Shown: positions 38,180 to 46,574, counted from the stretch's first letter. The stretch: 56,085 nt of DNA from Furfurilactobacillus siliginis (GCF_001437435.1 NZ_JQCB01000010.1:1-56085); one strand, 5' to 3'. The notes: generated from the sequence alone by a model not told the origin. Numbers and translations are program-made.

Positions 38180-40057
38180 ATGCAAAAGAAAACAGATATC
38201 TTAAAAGTCCTATTACATATACAGGCAGTGGAAGCCACCGCCACATTTTCTCAACGTCAATTGGCCAAAAGCACAAAATTTTCATTAACTAAAGTGCAAG
38301 CCATTCTCGCTGAGTTAGAGAAAAAACATTTCGTGATTCGTAGTGGGAATAGCCAAGCACCACACTATCAGGTCAGTGCCCAAGGTCAGCAGTTCACCTT
38401 GTCGTTAATCAATAGTACTTTACCTACTTGGTCTGATCTATCAGAAAAGCAACCCACGACGGCCGTTATTTTAGCTGCCGGTACTACTCAAGATTTCAAT
38501 CATCCTGTTGCATTGGAAGAATTTGATCATCAACCATTGCTTCAACGAACCATTGACCAACTCGCCAGCCACGGCATTACGAAAACAATCATCGTTGCTG
38601 GGTTTAAACAAAATTCAATTAAAAAACTAGTGGAAAATAACCCAGATGTACAACTCGTTATCAACGATAACTATGACTCAACTGGGACCATGGCCTCTCT
38701 GGCGGCAGCTTCAAAATATATCTCTGACTCATTTTTATTAATTGAAGGTGATCTACTATACGATGACGCAATGCTTAGCTTACTGTTGCAGGAACGGCAA
38801 CCAAATGTCATTTTAGCTGCACCATTAAGTGGTTCTGGAGACGAAGCTTTCGTTGATTTCGATGAAAATAATCAGCTACTCCGCATCTCAAAAGACATTC
38901 GTCAGATGAATGAACTTTCTGCCGAAATGATTGGTCTCAGTAAACTTTCCTACGGTTTTTTTAAGTTAATGCTTGCGGCTTTCCTAAACAATCAGAATCA
39001 GTGGCTGAATTATGAATACTTGATAACACGATTGGCCCATTCAATTTCTGTAAAGTGTCTGCTAAGTGACAATCTTAGTTGGAAAGACATTGATAATTTG
39101 CAGGACTTAACCGAAGCACGTGACACAACGTTTCCTAAAATTAAGGTCAATGAGCAAAATGAACAGATTAAACTCGCTCAGCAAACCATCGTAGACGTTC
39201 TAAAGCTGCCAATAACGGCGGTCAAAAATGTTGCTTACGCTGGTGGTATGACCAATACAAACTATTCGGCACAAGTCCAGTTAGAAAGTGACGGAACGTG
39301 GGAGGAATGCTTCATTCGCATCCCCGGTAAGGGAACTGGCAAACTTATCAACCGGAAAACAGAACAGCCAAACGCAAAGCAAGCAAGTGAGTTAAACTTC
39401 AATGTACCAACTGTGTACATGGACGATTCAGGTATAAAAATCACTAAGACAATTTCCGGAGCACTGACCCTATCGCCACGTTCAATGCGTCTATCCACAA
39501 ATTATCGTCAAGCCGCGCAGCTTTTAAAACGAGTTCATACCTCATCAATGACCTTTTCAAATACCTTTTCATTCACAGACGAATGGCACCGCTACGAGCA
39601 AGCCGTGATCGATTTAAAACAGCCTTTCTTTAAACACTATGACATAGTGAGACTACAGGTTCTTAAGGCATTAACCAGACTTGATCAACTCGGTATCGAG
39701 CAACGACCTTGCCATAACGACTTAGTCCCAGAAAACTTCATCAAAGGTAATAATAATCAGCTTTATTTGATTGACTGGGAGTACTCAGGACTTAATGATC
39801 CAGCCTGGGACTTAGCTGCTTTACTGAATGAAAGCGACTTTAACTCAGAAGAAGAACTTGACTTCCTTCACCAATATGATGGCTCTGATACGATCAAACT
39901 ACAGCAAAAGGTCCAAATCTATAAAGCATTGCAGGACATCCTCTGGAGTACTTGGGCAATTGTCAAAACTGCTAGTGGTGTCGATTTCAGTGACTACGGT
40001 CAAAAACGCTTCGATCGTGCCGCAAAAGAACTGGAGAGGATTCTCGGACATGATTAG
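38180..40057 (+). CDS. fusion of winged-helix domain, nucleotidyltransferase-like domain and choline kinase (LicA type)
   Basis: 625 residues in three parts. (1) About 1-80: winged helix-turn-helix (FSQRQLAKSTKFSLTKVQAILAELEKKHFV split over 23-52). (2) About 94-315: LicC-like nucleotidyltransferase with AVILAAG (95-101), but the following signature reads GTTQDFNHPVALEEF, lacking the usual Arg (D105 instead) and the Lys after Pro (V110); LLIEGD (187-192) keeps the metal Asp. (3) About 330-620: choline kinase with GGMTNTNY (355-362), the catalytic HNDLVPENF (512-520) and LIDWEYSGLNDPAWDLA (530-546), diagnostic of LicA. ATG at 38180 follows GGAGGC; the open frame from 38126 crosses the operator and is not used. 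It phosphorylates choline taken up by LicB. The order HTH-nucleotidyltransferase-kinase mirrors NadR; autoregulation through the palindrome is inferred. Treponema has a LicC-LicA fusion, so the catalytic part has precedent. Stop overlaps licB by 8 bases. Confidence 0.9.
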   Translation: MQKKTDILKVLLHIQAVEATATFSQRQLAKSTKFSLTKVQAILAELEKKHFVIRSGNSQAPHYQVSAQGQQFTLSLINSTLPTWSDLSEKQPTTAVILAAGTTQDFNHPVALEEFDHQPLLQRTIDQLASHGITKTIIVAGFKQNSIKKLVENNPDVQLVINDNYDSTGTMASLAAASKYISDSFLLIEGDLLYDDAMLSLLLQERQPNVILAAPLSGSGDEAFVDFDENNQLLRISKDIRQMNELSAEMIGLSKLSYGFFKLMLAAFLNNQNQWLNYEYLITRLAHSISVKCLLSDNLSWKDIDNLQDLTEARDTTFPKIKVNEQNEQIKLAQQTIVDVLKLPITAVKNVAYAGGMTNTNYSAQVQLESDGTWEECFIRIPGKGTGKLINRKTEQPNAKQASELNFNVPTVYMDDSGIKITKTISGALTLSPRSMRLSTNYRQAAQLLKRVHTSSMTFSNTFSFTDEWHRYEQAVIDLKQPFFKHYDIVRLQVLKALTRLDQLGIEQRPCHNDLVPENFIKGNNNQLYLIDWEYSGLNDPAWDLAALLNESDFNSEEELDFLHQYDGSDTIKLQQKVQIYKALQDILWSTWAIVKTASGVDFSDYGQKRFDRAAKELERILGHD

Positions 40058-41021
40058 TCGTAAGCAGTACTTAGAGCAACGTCTAGGCGGTCTCACTGGC
40101 GGTATTTTATGGGGCCTAGATACAGTCCTCATCGGATTCATTTTACTGCAATCACCACTTAAGGGTTTTACAGGAACAGCACCACTGCTAGCTACCTTTT
40201 TGCATGATACATTTTCAGCACTCGTGCTTCTTTTAATAGGTGCCAAACAAGCTGGTCAATCTTATCTAAAGTCGCTTTGGAATTCACTAGTTCATCAGTC
40301 TAGTGGCCGTTGGGTTGCTTTTGCAGCGATATTTGGTGGTCCCATTGGCATGACCAGTTATACGTTATCGATTCATTTTATTGGACCAGGATACACAGCT
40401 ATTATTTCGGCCATGTATCCGGCCTTTGGTGCCTTATTAAACTTCATTATATTTCGACAACGACCAACGTTTTCTACGATTCTTGGGCTAACATTAGCAA
40501 TTAGCGGCACAATGCTAGCCGGTATTTCAGCAAGCACGCAAAGCAGCGTCAACCCCATCGGATTTCTCTTTGCCGCAATGTGTGTAATTGGCTGGGGATC
40601 CGAATCAGTCATTTCTGCGTATGGTATGAAAAATGACTTATCATCCGATACGGCGTTACAAATCCGGCAACTTATCTCCGCAGTTGTTTTCGCCATTATC
40701 ATCGTTCCACTCATACCAAGTGGATTTTCAATGACATTCTCGATTCTCACAGCACCGGTCTGCTTCATCTTATTTCTCACAGCACTGGCAGGTACCCTGT
40801 CCTATCGTTTCTACTACCGCTCCATTAATACACTGGGTGCCGTGGAGGCCATGGGTTTAAACATTAGCTACTCTGCGTGGGCAATCTTTATCGGACTTTT
40901 TTTCGGTAACGCCCTGTCCTTTACCGCATTACTTTTTGCCTTTATAATCATTGCAGGATCCGTTTTAACTGCAGACTCACAACAACTAATTTTGAAAAAA
41001 ATAATTCATTTACGATCTTAA
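40050..41021 (+). CDS. licB: LicB-like choline permease (DMT/EamA family)
   Basis: 323 residues with ten membrane segments in two EamA halves. Begins RLGGLTGGILWGLDTVLIGF; GGPIGMTSYTLSIHFIGPGYTAI and SALYP-like AMYPAFGALL are typical of LicB/RarD-type transporters. By family and place between a choline kinase and LicC it should import choline. The ATG at 40050 overlaps the end of the fusion gene (ATGATTAG), with GGAGAGGA upstream; a longer frame from 39828 only reads through the kinase gene. Confidence 0.88.
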   Translation: MISRKQYLEQRLGGLTGGILWGLDTVLIGFILLQSPLKGFTGTAPLLATFLHDTFSALVLLLIGAKQAGQSYLKSLWNSLVHQSSGRWVAFAAIFGGPIGMTSYTLSIHFIGPGYTAIISAMYPAFGALLNFIIFRQRPTFSTILGLTLAISGTMLAGISASTQSSVNPIGFLFAAMCVIGWGSESVISAYGMKNDLSSDTALQIRQLISAVVFAIIIVPLIPSGFSMTFSILTAPVCFILFLTALAGTLSYRFYYRSINTLGAVEAMGLNISYSAWAIFIGLFFGNALSFTALLFAFIIIAGSVLTADSQQLILKKIIHLRS

Positions 41022-41037
41022 TACTAGGAGCGAATCT

Positions 41038-41739
41038 ATGAACGCCATCATCATGGCTGCCGGACTTGGTAGTCGTTTTAAAGAATTAACAAAACATCAC
41101 CACAAAGCGTTGCTACCAATTAACGGAGTTCCTAATTTGGAGCGAACGATCACAATGTTACAAGCAGCTAACATAACTGAAGTTCACATCGTAACCGGTT
41201 ACTTAGCAAATCAGTTTAACTATCTCCAAGAGCGTTTTTCTGACATGCACATTGTGCTCCACTACAACGATCATTATGCAGACTACAATAATCGCTACTC
41301 ATTTCAACTGGCATTACCTTTTTTCGGTGATAGTTTTGTTATCGACGCTGACACGGTCATGCGCGACAATGTGTTTACCGATGTTCCGACAGAAAGTACC
41401 TATTTGACTGTCCTGAGAACCATCCACGGAACTGAATGGTGTCCTCAAACAAATCAAGACGGTCGCGTCACCAAAATGCTGGTCACTGACCAAGAAATAC
41501 CCTCCATGTCAGGTATTTCTTTCTGGAATAAATCTACCGCCACCATCATTAAAAACGCCTTTCCGCAATATGCTACGCTGCAGCAACTGCAAGAAAAACG
41601 TTTTTACTGGGATGATATTCCAGTTGCAATGCTAGATGAGCTCTCCATTGGCACGCGAGAGGTAAAAAGCAGTGCCATGTATGAAATGGACACACAAGAT
41701 AACTATCAAAAAATTCAAGAACTTTTACAGGAGGACTAA
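41038..41739 (+). CDS. licC: CTP:phosphocholine cytidylyltransferase LicC
   Basis: 233 residues. Makes CDP-choline from CTP and phosphocholine. The full signature is present: IIMAAGLGSRFKELTKHHHK, with both the Arg of GxGxR and the following Lys, and VIDADTVMRDN for the metal. It contrasts with the degenerate copy fused in the first gene of the operon. Good TAGGAG ribosome site. A CTP:phosphoethanolamine-type specificity cannot be excluded from sequence. Confidence 0.9.
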   Translation: MNAIIMAAGLGSRFKELTKHHHKALLPINGVPNLERTITMLQAANITEVHIVTGYLANQFNYLQERFSDMHIVLHYNDHYADYNNRYSFQLALPFFGDSFVIDADTVMRDNVFTDVPTESTYLTVLRTIHGTEWCPQTNQDGRVTKMLVTDQEIPSMSGISFWNKSTATIIKNAFPQYATLQQLQEKRFYWDDIPVAMLDELSIGTREVKSSAMYEMDTQDNYQKIQELLQED

Positions 41740-41742
41740 CAG

Positions 41743-42192
41743 ATGCTCGCAACCGTTGTTTTTGCAACCATTACCGGTAACAATGAAGATGTGGCTGACA
41801 TTATCACAGAAGCTTTAGAGGATGCCGATCTAACCGTTCAGGAAGTTGAAATTTCTCAAGCAGACCCAGCTGACCTTTTGAAAAGTGACATCACTATCAT
41901 CGTTCCTTATACATACGATGAAGGTGCCCTCCCAGAAGAAGGTTTAGACTATTTTGATGACCTCAGTGAACTGGACTTAACTGGCAAAGTATTCGGTGTT
42001 GCCGGTTCTGGTGATGTTTTTTATGGGGATGACTATGGTGTCGCCGTAGATCGTTTTGATGAACGTTTAGCAAGTACTGGTGCAATTCGTGGTGCTGACA
42101 AAATCAAAATCAACCTAGCTCCGGATAAAGACGATATCAAGCATCTCGATCAGTTTGCAAATGACATAATTGCAAAAGCGACTGCCCTTTAA
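41743..42192 (+). CDS. flavodoxin
   Basis: 149 residues, single flavodoxin domain. FMN-phosphate loop at the N-terminus (FATITGNNEDVAD), then VPYTYDEGALPEEG and FGVAGSGDVFYGDDYGVAV for the isoalloxazine-binding loops. A small soluble electron carrier. It begins 3 bases after licC with AGGAGG, so it is the last gene of the choline operon; why an electron carrier is co-expressed with choline genes is not evident. Confidence 0.9.
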   Translation: MLATVVFATITGNNEDVADIITEALEDADLTVQEVEISQADPADLLKSDITIIVPYTYDEGALPEEGLDYFDDLSELDLTGKVFGVAGSGDVFYGDDYGVAVDRFDERLASTGAIRGADKIKINLAPDKDDIKHLDQFANDIIAKATAL

Positions 42193-42198
42193 AGTGCT

Positions 42199-42245
42199 AA
42201 AAAAGATGACCTCAGCGATTTTGCGTCGCTGAGGTCATCTTTTTT
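42199..42245. terminator. bidirectional terminator between the choline operon and the CHAP gene
   Basis: 20-base perfect stem (AAAAAAGATGACCTCAGCGA with its complement) and a 7-base loop, with A/T runs on both sides; serves flavodoxin (+) and the CHAP gene (-). Confidence 0.93.
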
Positions 42246-42249
42246 ATAT

Positions 42250-43773
42250 TTAAAATGTTAAGTAAGCTCTAAAACTACCATCGTTAATTCGAACCCAACG
42301 TGAACTGTAAGCCTGTCCATTAAAGTTAGCTTCGGAAACATGTACCCAAGAACCAGAGACATTATCTACGTATGCAACGTGACCATAGCCACCTGCATTC
42401 GTCCATGCAATCATACCGATTTTAGGATCATTGTATGTCACTTGTGAAGCATGGTCGATCCATTGTGCCGCATTTCCAAATCCATAAGGGGAAACGCCCT
42501 CTGCTGCTAACATTTTAGCAGCGTATGCAGTACATTGGCCAGCATAGTAACCATAGTTGTTGTTCCAATCAACTGGATGATTTTGCCACTGACCGGCACC
42601 GTTGAAGTAATACAACTTATTACCAACTGTTACGCGGTTTGTATACATCCAGCCAGCGTCACTTAAAAGGTACCAGTTATGGCCATCATTATACCAGCCA
42701 GTGTTCATGCCACCCCAGCCAGCAAAGTTGTACCATGCGCCATTAACCCAGTTCCAGCCGGTTTTCATACCGTTGTTGGTTAAATAGTACCAATTGTTGT
42801 TGATCACTTGCCAACCGGTTTGTAGATTACCGCCGGTTGCCATGTGATACCACTGGCCATTCATCTGTTCCCAACCAGTTTGCATCCGACCACTATGATC
42901 CATCAAGTACCACTGACCATTAACAGATTGCCAGTTATACAACGTTTCACCATTGGTACGTTCATTAATGTACCAGTTATGACCATCCCACAACCAGCCA
43001 CGATGCATGTCGCCACCGTTGTTTAGATAATACCAGTTGTTGTTTGACCATGACCATCCAGTCGTCATCGTTCCTGAATTTTGGAAATAGTACCAATTAT
43101 TGTTAACCCACTGCCATTTTTGGGCCATGCCACCCCAATTTTGGAGGTAGTACCAGGTATTAGCTTGCTTTGACCAACCAGTTGTCATTTTACCTTGATT
43201 GTCAAAATAGTACCAAGTCTTGTTAATGTTTTGCCAGCCCTTGGAAGTTGCACCCTTAGTAAAATACTGCCAAGTGTTGCCTTGCTTTTGCCAACCATTA
43301 ACTTCTACTGGTTTTGCAACGGGCTTAACAGCGGCGGTTGCTGCAACTTTTGGTGCTGCACTTTGGGCTACTGACTTCGTAGCTTGTACAGGTGCTGCAG
43401 ATTTAACTGGTGCTTTTGCCTGACTAGCAACGGAACTGACTGCTTGGCTTGCTTGTGGCTTCGCAACTGGTGTCTGACTAGCAGGTTTGCTACTGGCCAC
43501 AGAGCTGGCTTTAGATACACTGCTAACAGCACTTGAAGCAGTACTATGCACATTGCTTGACATCGCATGGCTAGTTGCACTGACTAAACTCTGTTGATTA
43601 CTCGTTTGTTTAGTTTGATTATTTTGATTAGTTGCAACATCCGCATGTACATTTACTGGATGCCCACTGAGAAACGTTAATGATAACACCGTTGATAACG
43701 TTAATAAGCCAACAGTACTGAGGCTCTTAAAGGTATTTTTAGTATTAACAATTTTTTTCGCGTTTTCGATCAC
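42250..43773 (-). CDS. secreted CHAP-domain peptidoglycan hydrolase with 12 choline-binding-type repeats
   Basis: 507 residues. Signal peptide (about 1-45, ending near VHADVA), Ser/Ala/Gln-rich linker (to about 155), 12 repeats of about 20 residues (NNNWYYL-N-G-M-TGW type, about 157-400), and a C-terminal CHAP domain with catalytic Cys in AGQCTAYAA and His in YGHVAYVD. CHAP domains cut peptide bonds or the amide bond in peptidoglycan. Having the binding repeats before the catalytic domain is the opposite order to the GH73 protein (28898-30916). GTG start at 43773 behind GGAGC. It lies tail to tail with the choline operon. The repeats could bind phosphocholine, but the ligand is inferred. Confidence 0.93.
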   Translation of the reverse strand: MIENAKKIVNTKNTFKSLSTVGLLTLSTVLSLTFLSGHPVNVHADVATNQNNQTKQTSNQQSLVSATSHAMSSNVHSTASSAVSSVSKASSVASSKPASQTPVAKPQASQAVSSVASQAKAPVKSAAPVQATKSVAQSAAPKVAATAAVKPVAKPVEVNGWQKQGNTWQYFTKGATSKGWQNINKTWYYFDNQGKMTTGWSKQANTWYYLQNWGGMAQKWQWVNNNWYYFQNSGTMTTGWSWSNNNWYYLNNGGDMHRGWLWDGHNWYINERTNGETLYNWQSVNGQWYLMDHSGRMQTGWEQMNGQWYHMATGGNLQTGWQVINNNWYYLTNNGMKTGWNWVNGAWYNFAGWGGMNTGWYNDGHNWYLLSDAGWMYTNRVTVGNKLYYFNGAGQWQNHPVDWNNNYGYYAGQCTAYAAKMLAAEGVSPYGFGNAAQWIDHASQVTYNDPKIGMIAWTNAGGYGHVAYVDNVSGSWVHVSEANFNGQAYSSRWVRINDGSFRAYLTF

Positions 43774-43991
43774 AAGTTGCTCCTATCCATATTAAAATTC
43801 GTGTAATTTCATGTTTTGTACATTACAGCAAATCATTTAATAACACCAGGGTCCCAAAAACGTCCATAACTCTTTAAAACGCTGGTATAACACTAATACA
43901 AGCACATTATGACTAAGCTTAACGATTCCTTTACAACTACGTAACATCCTTACTCTCCCATGTTACAGAGCCCCTTTACATGTAAAATCAG

Positions 43992-44020
43992 TTAACGCAG
44001 ATTCGAAAACATGCTATATT
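43992..44020 (+). promoter_or_regulatory. probable promoter of the second gtrA
   Basis: TTAACG (43992-43997), 17-base spacer, TATATT (44015-44020). Confidence 0.55.
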
Positions 44021-44048
44021 TATATCCATTATGAAAGGACGATATGAC

Positions 44049-44456
44049 ATGGTTCAGTGGATCAAAACCCACCAATCCCTAATTGAATACGCCGTCTGGG
44101 GTACGTGTGCCTTCCTCATCAACTTGTCGGTCTTCACGGTTCTAGACGTATGGACACCAATGAACTATCAAATCGCCAACGCAATTGGGTGGACACTGGC
44201 AACGACTTTTGCCTTCTTCACCAACAAGCTATGGGTATTTGCAACGCACGCGGAAACATTTCGCAGCCTCGCCAGAGAAATGTGGTCCTTTTACTTCTTT
44301 CGGGCGCTAACATTGGTCATGGACATTGTGATTTTGTTCATTGGGATTACTTTATTCAAGGGTAACGACATTATCGTGAAGTTAATCGATCAATGTATTA
44401 CGAATATCGCTAACTATTTCTTTTCACGATGGTATATTTTCAAAGCAGTTAAATAA
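44049..44456 (+). CDS. second GtrA family membrane protein
   Basis: 135 residues, four membrane segments; AVWGTCAFLINLSVFTVL, FFTNKLWVFATH and NYFFSRWYIFK mark GtrA. It resembles the first GtrA (12342-12797) along its length. A start at 44031 is possible, but AAAGGACG lies between that ATG and the one at 44049, favouring the latter. It stands alone, without a YfhO or GT2 neighbour, so its sugar and partner are unknown. Confidence 0.9.
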   Translation: MVQWIKTHQSLIEYAVWGTCAFLINLSVFTVLDVWTPMNYQIANAIGWTLATTFAFFTNKLWVFATHAETFRSLAREMWSFYFFRALTLVMDIVILFIGITLFKGNDIIVKLIDQCITNIANYFFSRWYIFKAVK

Positions 44457-44488
44457 GCGTACCGGCAAAAATGCCAGTACGCTTATTT
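44451..44488. terminator. shared terminator of gtrA and yihY
   Basis: AAATAAGCGTAC-GGCA pairs with TGCC-GTACGCTTATTT around an AAAA loop, with one mismatch; lies across both stop codons. Confidence 0.88.
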
Positions 44489-45369
44489 TAGTGCTGCGGT
44501 TTCTGTTTTCGTTTCCAAACACTTGTTAGCCAGTGAAAAGACTGCCGGGTTTCTGTGATTGCACCACCAAAGTATTCTTGAACGGATGCATTTAAAACAG
44601 CACCAGTCAAAATCACAATACCGGAAAAGTCTAACCACATCATGATGACAATCACTGATCCAACCGTCTTGTAGGTTGTCACTGAGCGCGCAAAGTAATC
44701 GACGTACAACGAAAATAATTGTGATAACAATAACCAAGCGACTGTTGCACTCAACGCACCTACCCATACATACCGCCACTTGAGTCGCGCATTAGGCAAG
44801 AAATAATAAAGTAGTAATAATAGCAAAAATAACATGACAAATGTCACCGGCCATTTCAGCGAACTCACCACATCAAACACGTTTTGCCCAAGGTGCAAAA
44901 TGGGCGTCAATTGCTTAACAACGACTTGTCCCAACGTAAAGAACACAATAATCGCAGCCATGATCATGATGACCAGAATCATCCACAAAAACGAAAACAG
45001 GCGGTTGGTAATCGCGCTTTGATTTTTGCCGACACCATACGATTGATTGACAGTTCGTTGAAACGCAGCTGCTACCTGACTGGTCGACCAGAGTGCCACC
45101 ACCGCCCCAATGGATAGCAAACCACCATTTCCGCGCTGTAAGAACGATAAAATTGCTGGCGCAAGCGTCTTGTAGATATCCTCTGGTACAGCCGTTTGTA
45201 AATATGTCAAAATCGTGCGCGCATCAATGCCTAACAGTGGTAATAAATTACCAACAACAATCACCGCTGGAAAAATCGACAGCAACGAATACCAGGCTAA
45301 GATCACGGCAGAATTACCGACTTCTGCATCATTAAAATGATGGAAAAAGATTTTAAAAAAACGTTTCAT
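44488..45369 (-). CDS. YihY/virulence factor BrkB family membrane protein
   Basis: 293 residues with about six membrane segments. SAVILAWYSLLSIFPAVIVVGN near the start, then GALWSTSQVAAAFQRTVNQSYG-like and IMMWLDFSGIVILTGAVLNA near the end are the YihY signatures. Function not established (once called RNase BN in error). ATG behind GAGGG. Single gene. Confidence 0.92.
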   Translation of the reverse strand: MKRFFKIFFHHFNDAEVGNSAVILAWYSLLSIFPAVIVVGNLLPLLGIDARTILTYLQTAVPEDIYKTLAPAILSFLQRGNGGLLSIGAVVALWSTSQVAAAFQRTVNQSYGVGKNQSAITNRLFSFLWMILVIMIMAAIIVFFTLGQVVVKQLTPILHLGQNVFDVVSSLKWPVTFVMLFLLLLLLYYFLPNARLKWRYVWVGALSATVAWLLLSQLFSLYVDYFARSVTTYKTVGSVIVIMMWLDFSGIVILTGAVLNASVQEYFGGAITETRQSFHWLTSVWKRKQKPQH

Positions 45370-45453
45370 ACTGCTGCCCTCGCTCCATGCCTTCAGTAAT
45401 AATTAATTATTACCGAAAGACAGCAATTATGCAATTTCAATGGTCACCAAATA

Positions 45454-46080
45454 CTATGCTTGTAACCACCCTTGTGTTGCCCAGTTCATATATCGTTTGC
45501 GCATCCCAGAGACATATGCATTTCCTGCAACATAGAAGCGTAGCTCACGATCCTGCCACGCACCCGCGCTGACACCAACGCGTGGTGCTGTTCCGATTTC
45601 CTGTGGAATCAGTCGCCGTTGATCAGTTATGGAAAATGGTGACTCAGCTAAACTAACATTATTCCACTGCAAGTTAGTCACACCCAACGCCTGTGTCAGT
45701 TTGGCCGGTCCGTTTGTCACTTCTTCCCCTGGCTGAGGACGTAATTCCCGCATTTTAGCCTCGCCTTGTGTCGGTTGAATGGCACGCAGCAAGACACCTT
45801 GTGGTGTTCCGGCTGGCTGACAAATTAAATTCATTAGGATCAATCCGCGCATCGTATAAAAGTACAGGGTGCCTGGTTCACTAAACAACGCTGCGTTAGC
45901 CGAACTTTTGCGATGTCCAAAGGCATGGGCTGCCGTGTCTAAGTCGCCTAAATACGCTTCGGTTTCAACGATAAGACCGCCAACCGTGCCGTTTTCGCCT
46001 TGATATAATAACTCATGACCCAATAGATCTGCAGCAATCCTTTCCGTTGGGCGATTCGTGAAAAAGTCTTGGTCTAACAT
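45454..46080 (-). CDS. DNA-3-methyladenine glycosylase (AAG/MPG type)
   Basis: 208 residues. Removes alkylated purines from DNA in base-excision repair. Signatures: GGLIVETEAYLGDLDTAAHA with the catalytic Glu, GTLYFYTMRGLILMNL, VLLRAIQP and NGPAKLTQALG. ATG at 46080 follows GGAGGAG at 9 bases; a TTG three codons earlier abuts the ribosome site and is less likely. Divergent from a small membrane protein gene across an unusual inverted repeat. Confidence 0.93.
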   Translation of the reverse strand: MLDQDFFTNRPTERIAADLLGHELLYQGENGTVGGLIVETEAYLGDLDTAAHAFGHRKSSANAALFSEPGTLYFYTMRGLILMNLICQPAGTPQGVLLRAIQPTQGEAKMRELRPQPGEEVTNGPAKLTQALGVTNLQWNNVSLAESPFSITDQRRLIPQEIGTAPRVGVSAGAWQDRELRFYVAGNAYVSGMRKRYMNWATQGWLQA

Positions 46081-46102
46081 ATTATCCAACTCCTCCCTTG
46101 AT

Positions 46103-46141
46103 GTGATTCTAAGAAATGAAACCGTTTTCTCTTAGAATCAC
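46103..46141. promoter_or_regulatory. 12-bp inverted repeat enclosing a cre-like sequence
   Basis: GTGATTCTAAGA (46103-46114) and TCTTAGAATCAC (46130-46141) pair perfectly; the centre holds TGAAACCGTTTTCT (46117-46130), 13 of 14 matches to the cre consensus. It lies between the divergent glycosylase and membrane-protein genes. Confidence 0.5.
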
Positions 46142-46218
46142 ATGCTTTCGTTGCCAATATGATACAACATAGATAGTAAGAATAGTCACCCATATTAATT
46201 CCTTAAGGAGGCTACATC

Positions 46219-46416
46219 ATGCAACGCGACGATTCACTTATTGTTTGGATTTCAGGCAGCGTATTACCCATCATCATTCTTGTGGGCTTGCTATACGGCT
46301 TGATCGCAGGCCAAGTGGTTACTGGATTGGTCGTTGGTATTATTGCCGGACTGACTTTAGCAGGTGTGTCATTTATTTCATTTACCATGCTAGAAAACGT
46401 CTTTGCAGCTCACTAA
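46219..46416 (+). CDS. small membrane protein, 65 aa
   Basis: Two closely spaced hydrophobic helices (about 8-27 and 30-57), no recognised domain. Very strong ribosome site (AAGGAGG, 9 bases before ATG) and its own terminator argue that it is expressed. Function unknown. Confidence 0.7.
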   Translation: MQRDDSLIVWISGSVLPIIILVGLLYGLIAGQVVTGLVVGIIAGLTLAGVSFISFTMLENVFAAH

Positions 46417-46435
46417 CTGCCTTTAGCAATCATTC

Positions 46436-46478
46436 AAAAGTACTGAGGTTAAGTTTGATACTAGCCTCAGTACTTTTT
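46436..46478 (+). terminator. terminator of the small membrane protein gene
   Basis: 13-base stem AAAAGTACTGAGG with CCTCAGTACTTTT and a 16-base loop, followed by T. Confidence 0.85.
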
Positions 46479-46574
46479 ATTTGGGACTATTACACCGTTT
46501 ATAAAACGAAAAATCCCGTTCTAAAGCGACTTTGTGATACGCTTACAGCAATAATTAGGAACGAGGTGTTGTTT

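Noticed and set aside
39828-40049. N-terminal extension of the LicB permease
   Set aside because: It overlaps the choline-kinase coding region in another frame, is polar and has no ribosome site; the ATG at 40050 gives the family start.
42600-43300. Second block of short DNA repeats
   Set aside because: Same explanation: the 12 binding repeats of the CHAP protein.
43774-43990. Possible WalR boxes (TGTAAT-like) upstream of the CHAP hydrolase
   Set aside because: TGTAAT and TGTACA occur but with 9 rather than 5 bases between them; no proper pair found.
46245-46574. 110-codon N-terminal extension of the ThiD/PdxK kinase
   Set aside because: It runs through the small membrane-protein gene and its terminator; the ATG at 46575 has a ribosome site and the right N-terminus.
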